This document shows, in pieces, positions 28,315 to 36,221 of a DNA stretch of 46,174 nucleotides. The position numbers and the translations under genes were made by a program. The DNA is taken from assembly GCA_949294455.1 (NCBI GenBank), contig CASFHD010000007.1, positions 1 through 46,174 on the forward strand, written 5' to 3'. The first letter of the stretch is position 1, and each line of letters begins with the position of its first letter. The notes under the pieces were generated by a model. That model saw nothing but the letters and a program-made list of their open reading frames with translations. It did no database searches and was not told the origin of the DNA. Origin of the DNA: an uncultured Christensenella sp. GTDB taxonomy: Bacteria; Bacillota; Clostridia; Christensenellales; UBA1242.

Positions 28315-28900
28315 AAACTTCAAATCAACTCTCAATCAACTTAAATTACCCGTCCCTATTATAAATTTACAAAATATAACTTTAAAACCTTTTAAACTTA
28401 AATTCTTACAAAAATAACTATACTCAACTTTATACTATACCCACCACTTTTACAAAAATATCTCATTTTACCTAACATCTTACCCAATAGTATCACCTTA
28501 CAACTCTTACAAAAATTAACAAATTTGACCTTATTCTGATACAAAAGCAACTATATTCTACACAATATTTTAAATACTTTTAAAAAGTAATCACATTTAC
28601 CAAATGCAATTAATACTATTACAATATAAACACATTTAACCTAATACACTTACCTTACCACTATTACATAATAAATTTTAACTTATACTACTTAAAAAAT
28701 AATTCCATTTAACTTTGTTCTATTACAAAAATAACTAAATTCAATCCAATATTCTTAATACTTTTAAAAAAGCAATCACATTTGACCAAATACTATTAAT
28801 ACTATTACAAAAATAAACACACTTGAACTTATATTCTTACCTTTTCACTCTTACAAAAATTAATAAATTCTACTTATACTCTTACTATAATTGCAAAATT
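28315..28900. repeat. G-depleted degenerate repeat array
   Basis: Over 28321-28860 I count about 11 G against about 111 C on the plus strand. The sequence is made of diverged units around TTACAAAAATAAC, CACATTTNACC and TTAATACTATTAC. A longer unit is seen twice, near 28552-28640 and 28748-28830, both with TTTTAAAAA, a CAATCACATTT-like segment and TTAATACTATTACAA. Stops in all frames exclude coding. It lies between two lipoprotein genes. Confidence 0.65.
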
Positions 28901-28918
28901 CAAAAGCGGTTAAATATT

Positions 28919-28938
28919 AAAAAAAAAGGCTGTAGCCT
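28919..28938 (-). terminator. Weak terminator of the small lipoprotein gene
   Basis: A short hairpin AGGC-TGTA-GCCT (28927-28938) is followed on the minus strand by a run of T. It lies about 35 nt past the stop at 28973. Confidence 0.55.
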
Positions 28939-28972
28939 ATTTAATGATTATTTAATTCTGTTAAAAACAATT

Positions 28973-29311
28973 TTAAAGTTTTAAAGTATATTCACCAACT
29001 AATTCATATTGATTATTTAAGTCAGTTGCTGACAAAATGTATTCATCTTTTCCCTTTTTTAAATTTAACAAACTTTCATTTTCAATATTATTATCATCTA
29101 CATTTTGTTCATTATTTGCCGAACCATCAACAACTTCCTTATTATTTGAAGCCTCGCACGCAGGCATAAATAATAGCATCGAAGTCAAGATGCTTCTTGC
29201 TAATGCTAAACGAATTGATTTTTTTACAATTCTATATTTATGAAATTTTATTTCGCATAAAATTTTACTTAACAAATTGTGATTATATTGTAAATTTTCA
29301 CTATTTTCCAA
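28973..29311 (-). CDS. Small lipoprotein, TTG start
   Basis: 112 residues. The start is TTG at 29311 with an excellent AGGAGGG Shine-Dalgarno 3 nt away. A long N-region with many basic residues (KFHKYRIVKKSIR) precedes the core LALARSILTSMLLF and a lipobox MPAC with Cys at 52, much the same depth as in the 297-aa lipoprotein upstream of the giant gene. The mature part is only 60 residues, an Asn/Glu/Asp-rich linker then KDEYILSATDLNNQYELVG. No family recognised; it may be a small surface-anchored or regulatory lipoprotein. G-poor repeats flank it on both sides. Confidence 0.7.
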   Translation of the reverse strand: MENSENLQYNHNLLSKILCEIKFHKYRIVKKSIRLALARSILTSMLLFMPACEASNNKEVVDGSANNEQNVDDNNIENESLLNLKKGKDEYILSATDLNNQYELVGEYTLKL

Positions 29312-29744
29312 TATCCCTCCTGCATACTATAAATTTAATTATATAAAAATCGTTACAAATATGTCAAACATTTTAAAAAGATAAAAAATTTTAACACAAT
29401 TTACCTAAATTAATTATATTTTGCCATAATTAATCTAAAAAAGATTCAATATTTCATCATAAAAATTTAACATTTAATCATAAACTATTGATAAGAAACA
29501 CAATCATAACAATATCACTTTACAATGATACCACTACAACCATATCAATTTTACATTATTATAATATCAATAAACCAAAACAATATTACATCAAAAACAT
29601 ATCACCATAACAATCCCACTACAATCATAACAACATTACTTTACAATAATATCAAAACAACCATATCAATACATTAAATTGTATTGTGTTTACCATAATA
29701 TTAAATTTTAATATTTTGTTAAATTTAGTTAAAATTAAAATAAA
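29312..29744. repeat. Second G-poor degenerate repeat array
   Basis: About 29490-29680 is nearly free of G on the plus strand and is built from diverged copies of ACAATCATAACAA and ACAACCATATCAAT. A longer unit containing CTTTACAAT followed by ACAACCATATCAAT occurs twice, about 130 bp apart (near 29500-29555 and 29628-29680). No gene is seen in this interval. Confidence 0.6.
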
Positions 29745-30101
29745 TTAAAATAAAATAGCAACTGCTACTGACTTATCTTTTTCATGTGACAAAGAGACTT
29801 CTATTTTACCAACCCCCAGATTTTTAGAAAGGTTGTATAACTTATTATTTTTTTCATCAAGTAAATCAATTAAAGGTACATTATCTAAATGAGATACAAA
29901 CACATCTTTGTAAGACAAATTTTTAGATTTAAATGCTTTAATAACTGCCTCTTTACAACACCAAATTGCAGTCAAATGCATTAAATAATCTTTATATTTT
30001 TTAGCGTACAATATTTCATCGCTAAAAAAAACACGACCTAACTTTTCATCACTCCAATTTAAAAATCTTTTGTTATCCTCTATATCAATTCCAATAAACA
30101 T
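29745..30101 (-). CDS. acpS: Holo-[acyl-carrier-protein] synthase
   Basis: Transfers 4'-phosphopantetheine from CoA to acyl carrier protein, activating fatty-acid synthesis. 118 residues, the normal AcpS length. Motifs: GIDIEDNKRF at the N-terminus (D6, Mg binding), FSDEIL, and WCCKEAVIKAF (E51, Mg binding; K50), then VSLSHEKD near residue 105. The start ATG has GGTGGTG 5 nt upstream. It lies downstream of ung in the same direction, about 190 bp away, without an obvious terminator between them. Confidence 0.95.
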   Translation of the reverse strand: MFIGIDIEDNKRFLNWSDEKLGRVFFSDEILYAKKYKDYLMHLTAIWCCKEAVIKAFKSKNLSYKDVFVSHLDNVPLIDLLDEKNNKLYNLSKNLGVGKIEVSLSHEKDKSVAVAILF

Positions 30102-30290
30102 ATAAACACCACCAAATACTGATTAATCAAAAAAGCAAATATTAAATACAATTCAATTTTTAACACTAAAAAATAGCACTTTAACTAAACATATTTTACA
30201 AATACAAAAAATTTATAATTTACACAAAATGTTACAATTATATTGTATTATAGAACATTCTATTATTCTACAAGAAAATAAATACATCAT

Positions 30291-30956
30291 TTATAAAGAC
30301 CAATCTATAGGCGTTTCACCTTTTTTAAATAAAAATTCATTGCATTTAGAAAAATGTTTACAACCAAAAAAACCATTATACGCAGACAATGGACTAGGGT
30401 GTGCTGACTGTAAAATCAAGTGGTTAGGATTATTCAAAATTTTTAAAAATCTCTTAGCGTGTCCACCCCAAAGCAAAAATACAATAGGTCTATCTATTTG
30501 ATTAATTAATTCAATGATTTTAGTAGTAAATTCCTCCCAGCCGTGTTTTGCGTGTGACATAGGCTTGCCCTGTTCCACTGTTAATGTAGTGTTTAATAAC
30601 AAAACGCCCTGCCTTGCCCAAGGTCTTAAATCGGTTGACGGACTGCATTTAATATTCAAATCACTTTCAATTTCTTTTTTAATGTTAGTAAGACTTGGTT
30701 GTGGCGTTCCATTTGCACAAGAAAACGCAAGACCATCTGCTTGTCCAAAAGTATGGTATGGGTCTTGACCTATAATCACAACTTTAATTTTATCAATAGG
30801 CACCAAGTTTAATGCTGTAAAAATTTTTTCTTGTGGTGGGAAAATAGTCTTTGTTTTGTATTCATTATTTAAAAATGAAAATAAATTAATTTTATAGTTT
30901 TCATCAAATTTATTTTTTAAAATATCACTCCACGATTTATCTAAAACGTAACTCAT
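30291..30956 (-). CDS. ung: Uracil-DNA glycosylase
   Basis: Removes uracil from DNA as the first step of base-excision repair. 221 residues from the ATG at 30956 (MSYVLDKSW); longer in-frame readings add a non-homologous hydrophobic N-terminus. Family-1 UDG motifs are all present: GQDPYH (63-68, D65 activates water), WARQGVLLLNT, LLWGGHA and the DNA-intercalation loop HPSPLS, ending GETPIDW. The ATG is preceded by TATAAT plus exactly 6 nt with no Shine-Dalgarno, so the transcript is probably leaderless. Confidence 0.95.
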   Translation of the reverse strand: MSYVLDKSWSDILKNKFDENYKINLFSFLNNEYKTKTIFPPQEKIFTALNLVPIDKIKVVIIGQDPYHTFGQADGLAFSCANGTPQPSLTNIKKEIESDLNIKCSPSTDLRPWARQGVLLLNTTLTVEQGKPMSHAKHGWEEFTTKIIELINQIDRPIVFLLWGGHAKRFLKILNNPNHLILQSAHPSPLSAYNGFFGCKHFSKCNEFLFKKGETPIDWSL

Positions 30957-30962
30957 AAATTT

Positions 30963-30991
30963 ATTATAAAACATACAAAAAAATATTGCAA
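30963..30991 (-). promoter_or_regulatory. ung promoter, leaderless arrangement
   Basis: TTGCAA (30986-30991), a 17-nt spacer and a perfect TATAAT (30963-30968) on the minus strand, with AAATTT (6 nt) before the ATG at 30956. Confidence 0.7.
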
Positions 30992-31040
30992 ACATAGTTT
31001 TATAAAACATTACAATATATTTTAAAGATTTATTATTCAT

Positions 31041-31581
31041 TATTTTTTAAATTTTATATGTCAAATAAAAATTATTTTTTACTTTTTTATAGATAGACAC
31101 TGCAATATTAATCTCAAAATAAATAAAAATTTTAAAAGGTGATTATTATCAGTTTTTTAATACTACAAAAATCTACAACTTAAAGATTTATCAACCATTT
31201 ATTGAAATGCAAAATTACAACAAATTATTTGTTTTAATTTTTTTCTAAACAATTATACTATTATTTTGAATAATAATTGTTTTTTTTGATTAAATTTTAA
31301 ATTTTTATTAAAAAATTTCGAATTATATTTCAGTAACAATATTAAAACTCTAATATTAAAAATCATAATTATTTTTTTATTTTTAAAAATTTTAAAAACT
31401 TAAATTAATAATTTTAAATTTATTTATTTAAACAACTTATATCAAAACTTTAACATTAAAATCTTAAATGTTAAATGTTTATTTTTTGATTGTTATTTTA
31501 AATACAATCGTATTAAAAAAATATATTTTGATTATTCAGTATAAACTCAATGAACATCAATATTTTTTTAATTATTTAATT
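31041..31581. other. AT-rich intergenic stretch, no gene seen
   Basis: Between ung and the trxB terminator. No coding-like frame, RNA gene or GC-rich structure is visible; composition is almost wholly A and T. Confidence 0.6.
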
Positions 31582-31627
31582 AAAAAAAAGAATTTTTGAT
31601 AAAAATATTAACTTTTTATCAAAAATT
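31582..31627 (-). terminator. Terminator-like hairpin after trxB
   Basis: Perfect 15-bp stem (31591-31605 and 31613-31627) with a 7-nt loop, almost entirely A/T, followed on the minus strand by eight T (31582-31589). It lies about 35 nt past the trxB stop. Confidence 0.6.
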
Positions 31628-31662
31628 TAACAAAATATTAAAACTTTTATTGTTTTTTAATT

Positions 31663-32544
31663 TTAATCTTTACTTGCACTATCGCCAGCAATTGCCCCTT
31701 CTGCACAAGCAGTAATAATTTGTTTTAATCTATGGTCAGTTATATCACCGCAAGCATACACATTTTCAACACTTGTTTGCATATCTTTATCAACAATAAT
31801 ATAACCGCTTTGAGATTTCTTCACATCAATATTTAAAAAGTCCAAATCTGGAATTCTTCCAATCGCTATAAACACTGCATCTACATCTAAACCCAAACCG
31901 CTACAAAAGTCAATTCTTTCTACTTTATCTTTTCCCTTAATTTCTTTTGTACACTCATTCAAAACGAAAGTAACATTTTTTAATTTTTTAACTTTTTCTA
32001 TTACAATATTATCTGCCCTAAATCCCTCACGCCTATGCACCAAATAAATTTTTTTAGCAATTTTAGAAAGGTATAAAACATCTTCAAATGCAGTATTTCC
32101 GCCACCTATTACTGCTACAGTTTTATCTTTAAAAAAGAATCCATCGCAAGATGCACAATACGAAACACCTCTTCCTGTAAATTCTTTTTCACCCGTACAA
32201 TTTAACAATCTTTCTTTAGCCCCACTTGCTATTATTAACTTTTTAGCACAGTACTCATTATCTTTAGTTAGGACACAGATTTTTTCTTTTTCTTTCTTGA
32301 TTGAGATAATTTCTTCATTAATAATTTCTGCACCTAAATTTTTAACTTGTTCCACCATTTTTTCAGTCAATGAAAAACCATCAATACTTATAAAGCCAGG
32401 ATAATTTGCAATATCATAACTTAAAACCGCTTGTCCACCTGGTGCAAGTCTTTCAAAAATTTTAACACTGCAACCTGCTCGCCTTGCAAACAGTCCTGCG
32501 GTAAGTCCAGCAGGGCCTGCCCCAACAATTATAATGTCGTCCAT
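31663..32544 (-). CDS. trxB: Thioredoxin-disulfide reductase
   Basis: FAD-dependent reductase that passes electrons from NAD(P)H to thioredoxin. 293 residues, slightly shorter than the usual 305-320. N-terminal FAD-binding GAGPAGLTAG (8-17), redox-active CASC (C130 and C133), nucleotide-binding GGGNTAFED (147-155), and YACGDITD near the end with the FAD site. The HRREGF segment often linked to NADPH preference in TrxB is present. The ATG follows GGAGGG. No thioredoxin or glycine reductase gene is nearby. A palindrome 73 bp upstream (32617-32632) may be an operator. Confidence 0.93.
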   Translation of the reverse strand: MDDIIIVGAGPAGLTAGLFARRAGCSVKIFERLAPGGQAVLSYDIANYPGFISIDGFSLTEKMVEQVKNLGAEIINEEIISIKKEKEKICVLTKDNEYCAKKLIIASGAKERLLNCTGEKEFTGRGVSYCASCDGFFFKDKTVAVIGGGNTAFEDVLYLSKIAKKIYLVHRREGFRADNIVIEKVKKLKNVTFVLNECTKEIKGKDKVERIDFCSGLGLDVDAVFIAIGRIPDLDFLNIDVKKSQSGYIIVDKDMQTSVENVYACGDITDHRLKQIITACAEGAIAGDSASKD

Positions 32545-32616
32545 TTTCCCTCCAAATATTTTTAAATTTAAATTGAATTTATAGTTTTATAAATAGTTTT
32601 AAAATTTATTTTTGTT

Positions 32617-32632
32617 TTGTTTATCTAAACAA
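32617..32632. promoter_or_regulatory. Palindrome upstream of trxB, possible operator
   Basis: Perfect palindrome TTGTTTA-TC-TAAACAA about 73 bp before the trxB ATG. Its form recalls redox-sensor Rex sites (TTGTTAA...TTAACAA), but the spacing is shorter, and in such AT-rich DNA chance is possible. Confidence 0.3.
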
Positions 32633-32848
32633 TCATTTATTGCTATATTTAAAATTCAATTATTGATTATATTTTTATTTTATGAATTGATTAATTATTT
32701 ATATTCTAAAACATATAAATTTAATCAAAATTTTTATTTGTTTGCATATTTTTTATGTTTTTTTAAAAATTTCACAAAATTTTAATTATTTTTGTCAGTA
32801 TCGAATATTTTTATGTCGTTTTATTTTCTTTTTTGTTTTTCATAGTAT

Positions 32849-32871
32849 TTATTGCTTTTAGCAAGCAATAA
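32849..32871 (-). other. Hairpin downstream of aspS
   Basis: Perfect 9-bp stem TTATTGCTT / AAGCAATAA with a 5-nt loop, about 38 nt past the aspS stop. No U-tract follows on the minus strand, so it is either a weak terminator or a 3'-stabilising hairpin. The remainder of 32545-32908 shows no gene. Confidence 0.4.
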
Positions 32872-32908
32872 TTTTAAAATATTTAAGTTTATAAAAATTA
32901 AAACGATA

Positions 32909-34192
32909 TTAAGGTGTTATTCTTTCTGGACCACGGAAGATAAACATTGCTTCTTTTATAGATGGCAACTCTAATAAATTCATAGTAATTCTATCGAGCC
33001 CTAAACCAAATCCTCCGTGAGGCGGACAACCATATTTAAAGAACTGTAAATAAAATTCCACATCTTTATCAAGCCCCTTTTCCTTTGCTTGTTGTTGCAA
33101 AATCTCATATCTATGTTCACGCTGAGCACCAGTAGTAATTTCTACACCTTTCCAAATCAAATCATATCCTTGTGGAATGCCATCTTTTCTCAAGTGATAG
33201 AAAGCACGCTTTTTAGCACTATAATCTGTTACAAACAAAAATTCGTGTCCATATTTTTCTTTAGCAAATTCTCTACATAGTTTTTCTGCCTCAGTAGTCA
33301 AATCATCTTTTTCTTCATCTGACACTACCAAGTTATACCTTTTTTCCAACTCGCTATAAAGGTCTTTTAATTTTATTCTAGGAAAAGGCAAAGTAGGAAC
33401 AACTACTTCTACACCAAAATATTCTTTAATTAATTTTCCATACTTTTCTTTTACATTTTTTAAAGCAAACTCAAGCATTTCTTCTTCAAGTGTCATAATA
33501 TCTTCATAACTTGTTATATTAGATATTTCTAAATCAAATCCTGTGAATTCTGTAGTATGTTTCCTTGAATGAGATTTCTCTGCACGAAAAACCGGACCAC
33601 ATTCAAATATTCTACCTAATCCACCCGCCATTGCCATTTGTTTGTAAAATTGTGGACTTTGTGCAAGATAGGCATATTTGTCAAAATATTTAACTTGAAA
33701 AACTTCAGAACCACTTTCTGACGCTGTTGCAATTAATTTTGGTGTATGAATTTCAATAAAATCTTTATTTAACAAAAATTGTCTTAAGGCACAAGTAAAT
33801 TCAGTTTGCACTTTGAACATTAATAAATTTTTATCCTGTCTTAAATCCAACCATCTGTAGTCTAATCTTTGGTCTATAGAACTATCTTCACTTATAGGAT
33901 TAACATCAGCTCTACTTGTAATTTTTACAGAAGATGCTAAAACTTCTTTACCGCCAAGTTTTACATACTCGCTTAAAATTAATTCTCCTTCAACTTCCAC
34001 AGTTGCACCAGGAACTAATTGTAAAAATACATCCGCAATTTCTGGATGAACCGCCTTATCAACTGTCAACTGAATTTTCCCTGAAAAATCTTTTAAAACT
34101 ATAAATTGTATATTTTTTTTATCTCTTATAGTTTCAATCATTCCTTGAAATTTAACTTGTCCTTCTTTTAATTTTGAAATTTGTGTAACCAT
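32909..34192 (-). CDS. aspS: Aspartyl-tRNA synthetase, archaeal/eukaryal type
   Basis: Charges tRNA(Asp), and possibly tRNA(Asn), with aspartate. 427 residues: N-terminal OB-fold anticodon domain (1-100), then a class II catalytic domain with IHTPKLIATASESGSEVF, motif 2 around FRAEKSHSRKHTTEFTGFDLE, and motif 3 GFGLGLDRITMNLL. The C-terminus GPERITP is typical of the archaeal form. It lacks the GAD insertion and about 150 residues of bacterial AspRS. By eye, the Trp that marks discriminating archaeal AspRS is not conserved (the segment reads FQGMIETIRD), so it may be non-discriminating, which would require GatCAB amidotransferase. The ATG follows TTAGGAG. Confidence 0.94.
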   Translation of the reverse strand: MVTQISKLKEGQVKFQGMIETIRDKKNIQFIVLKDFSGKIQLTVDKAVHPEIADVFLQLVPGATVEVEGELILSEYVKLGGKEVLASSVKITSRADVNPISEDSSIDQRLDYRWLDLRQDKNLLMFKVQTEFTCALRQFLLNKDFIEIHTPKLIATASESGSEVFQVKYFDKYAYLAQSPQFYKQMAMAGGLGRIFECGPVFRAEKSHSRKHTTEFTGFDLEISNITSYEDIMTLEEEMLEFALKNVKEKYGKLIKEYFGVEVVVPTLPFPRIKLKDLYSELEKRYNLVVSDEEKDDLTTEAEKLCREFAKEKYGHEFLFVTDYSAKKRAFYHLRKDGIPQGYDLIWKGVEITTGAQREHRYEILQQQAKEKGLDKDVEFYLQFFKYGCPPHGGFGLGLDRITMNLLELPSIKEAMFIFRGPERITP

Positions 34193-34255
34193 ATATTCTC
34201 CTAATTTACAATCACAAATTATAAATGAATAATTATATAACTATGCTCAGTTGCG

Positions 34256-34284
34256 ATTATAACACAAAAAATTACTATTTTCAA
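34256..34284 (-). promoter_or_regulatory. aspS promoter
   Basis: TTGAAA (34279-34284), a 17-nt spacer and a perfect TATAAT (34256-34261) preceded by TGT, on the minus strand. The leader is about 55 nt; no T-box-like structure is recognisable in so short a leader. Confidence 0.8.
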
Positions 34285-34312
34285 GCAGAGAGATTGCAAA
34301 GATTAAAAAGTT

Positions 34313-34338
34313 TTAAAAAAAGCAAATGTTATTGCTTT
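34313..34338 (-). terminator. Terminator of the CmpB-like gene
   Basis: Stem AAAGCAA (34319-34325) / TTGCTTT (34332-34338) with a 6-nt loop and a T-run on the minus strand, touching the stop codon at 34339. Confidence 0.8.
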
Positions 34339-34974
34339 CTATTTTATGCTAATTGACCAATAATTTGGGAAACTACCTGTTGTTATTCCTGTTATAATCA
34401 AAACGAAATAATCAATTAATATTAATACTCCCAAAATCAATGCAATATAAAATCTAATTTTAGAATTAATTTTATTGATTGTTTTTACTGCGACAGGGAA
34501 AACGCATTCCATTAAAATTATAATTCCTAAAGTGAATGCAGTAGTAGTTGGGATACTTGTATATCTTGTAATATGTAAAGGTATATTGAGATAATTCCAC
34601 GCTTTGATTCCCAATGTTTTTTCAAACAAAAGCCCCACCGACATTTCGCCAACTAGTATTACTACGAATAGCGTTACAAAATACAATAAAACTCTCAAAG
34701 CCTTATTAATTTTAGTATCTTTTGGCAATATTTTATGCTTAAAAAATCGCATATTTGTTGGAGTTCCAAAAACCACAAATAAAACAAACACACCAATACC
34801 ATACGCACATAAAAAAGGTAAGAGTTGATGTCTGTCATCAAAAACCCCAATTCTAATCAATCTAAATAAATTTTCAACTAAAAAACCTAAAAACGCTCCT
34901 ATATAGCAAATGATAAGAAGTGTTGTAATTTCAACTCCAAAAATTTGTTTGTTTTTCTTTGTGTTTTCTTCCAT
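34339..34974 (-). CDS. CmpB-like integral membrane protein (putative ABC transporter type IV family)
   Basis: 211 residues from the ATG at 34974, with AGAGGAT 5 nt upstream; a longer reading would begin inside the promoter. About five membrane helices. The first carries IGAFLGFLVENLF, resembling the G-x-x-x-E pattern of the CmpB family; then FDDRHQLLPFLCAYGIG and GIKAWNYLNIP, matching the family's W-[DN]-Y...P element. The C-terminal third has two more helices. The family's function is not well established despite the ABC-permease label, and no ATPase gene is adjacent. It has its own promoter and terminator. Confidence 0.75.
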   Translation of the reverse strand: MEENTKKNKQIFGVEITTLLIICYIGAFLGFLVENLFRLIRIGVFDDRHQLLPFLCAYGIGVFVLFVVFGTPTNMRFFKHKILPKDTKINKALRVLLYFVTLFVVILVGEMSVGLLFEKTLGIKAWNYLNIPLHITRYTSIPTTTAFTLGIIILMECVFPVAVKTINKINSKIRFYIALILGVLILIDYFVLIITGITTGSFPNYWSISIK

Positions 34975-34990
34975 ATAATCCTCTATATGA

Positions 34991-35019
34991 ATGTTAACAA
35001 TTTTTTGTCGAAAAATCAA
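34991..35019 (-). promoter_or_regulatory. Promoter of the CmpB-like gene
   Basis: TTGATT (35014-35019), a 17-nt spacer and TAACAT (34991-34996) preceded by TGT, on the minus strand. The predicted leader is only about a dozen nt and holds the AGAGGA site. Confidence 0.65.
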
Positions 35020-35020
35020 G

Positions 35021-35046
35021 AAAAAAAATGGGCTAACTTGCCCATT
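35021..35046 (-). terminator. Terminator overlapping the end of the hydrolase gene
   Basis: Stem AATGGGC (35027-35033) / GCCCATT (35040-35046), loop TAACTT, then eight T on the minus strand. The TAG stop (35033-35035) lies within the hairpin, so the last codons form one arm. Confidence 0.85.
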
Positions 35047-36220
35047 CTTCCGGCATTATTCTAAAATCTTTAAACCACTCAGTATCCTTTAAAATAGTAT
35101 TATTATTTGAACAACTAACTGTTACTAAAATATCTTCATAGTTACAAGTTACCACTATATTTCCATTCATTGAAGTATATTGTCCATTTTTGTAATCCAC
35201 GCAAAGCGTAGTTACATAAACTTGATCAGTGTATGGCGCAATATTATCTATGAAAATTTGAGTTGGAAATTGATTTTCATTTTTGCTTGTGTATTCACTG
35301 CTTCCAGCACAACAACACACACAAACTACTTTTGGTCGTATTACACTCATTAATAATTCACTAGTACTTGTTTTTGAACCGTGATGACCTGCTTTATAAA
35401 CATCAACTTGCGGAAGATTGTTATTTTCAACTAAAGATTCTTCTCCATCTTCTTCCAAATCCCCTGTGAATAAATAGTGTTTTTCTTCTCCATTTATAGA
35501 AGTTTGATTAATCATAGCACACACAGAATAATCGTTCTCAGAACTTGCTTTTTCTTCATAAAATCTTTGATAAAGAATTTCTAATGTAACATATTCACTT
35601 AAGTTGTAAATTTTTTGCGCTCCATCAGTTTCATTATAGCACTCTAACGCTGTATAAACTGTAGTTGCATCACCATTTTCATTTTGAGCATTATCCCTTT
35701 CTCTAATATAATTTTTATACATTGCAGAAGAAGAATTATTAGTTTTTGCAAATTCTATTATAGTGTTTACTTTGTACAAATCAAATAAACTATCAACCTT
35801 TTCAGAAGTGGCAAAACCTGCATAATGGTCTTGGTGTGCGTGAGTTACTATAACATATTCTAACACTCCATCAGTGCAATAATTATTTATATAATTAGAA
35901 ATTGTAGATACACTGCTAGTTCTACTACCTGCATCAATCAACATATCAACATCTCCACATTTGATATAAGTAGAATCTCCAGTATACTTGTTTCCTAATT
36001 CCATAAAATGAATAGATAAATCATTGTTTTTTATAACTTCTACATCAAGTTCACCAACATTTGCACTCGCCCCGTTTGTCTGAATTTTTCCTGGAATCTC
36101 ATAACTAGAAGGCAAACTTAAAAAATACATTGTCCCAACAATTAGGACAAACCCTATAACAAATGATATTACAAAAACAAATATATAAAAAAGTGTAGAA
36201 TGTTTTTGTTTAGTCGCCAT
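35033..36220 (-). CDS. Membrane-anchored ComEC/Rec2-like metallo-beta-lactamase-fold hydrolase
   Basis: 395 residues. One N-terminal membrane helix (about 9-36) places the rest outside the cell. The catalytic domain has THAHQDHYAG (H127, H129, D131, H132, the HxHxDH metal site), then TGDLEEDGEE and KAGHHGSK, the arrangement of the ComEC C-terminal hydrolase. There is no competence channel domain, so it is a stand-alone secreted form. The substrate is unknown; a nuclease or phosphodiesterase is likely by analogy. The ATG follows AGGAGGTG and starts one base after the stop of the upstream Ig-like gene, so the two are coupled. Confidence 0.87.
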   Translation of the reverse strand: MATKQKHSTLFYIFVFVISFVIGFVLIVGTMYFLSLPSSYEIPGKIQTNGASANVGELDVEVIKNNDLSIHFMELGNKYTGDSTYIKCGDVDMLIDAGSRTSSVSTISNYINNYCTDGVLEYVIVTHAHQDHYAGFATSEKVDSLFDLYKVNTIIEFAKTNNSSSAMYKNYIRERDNAQNENGDATTVYTALECYNETDGAQKIYNLSEYVTLEILYQRFYEEKASSENDYSVCAMINQTSINGEEKHYLFTGDLEEDGEESLVENNNLPQVDVYKAGHHGSKTSTSELLMSVIRPKVVCVCCCAGSSEYTSKNENQFPTQIFIDNIAPYTDQVYVTTLCVDYKNGQYTSMNGNIVVTCNYEDILVTVSCSNNNTILKDTEWFKDFRIMPEEWAS

Positions 36221-36221
36221 A

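Noticed and set aside
28315-28900. CRISPR array
   Set aside because: Units are diverged, of irregular spacing, with no identical repeats or unique spacers and no cas genes nearby.
30957-31040. Longer N-terminus for Ung
   Set aside because: The extra residues are hydrophobic, unlike Ung, and cover the TATAAT and -35 boxes of its promoter.
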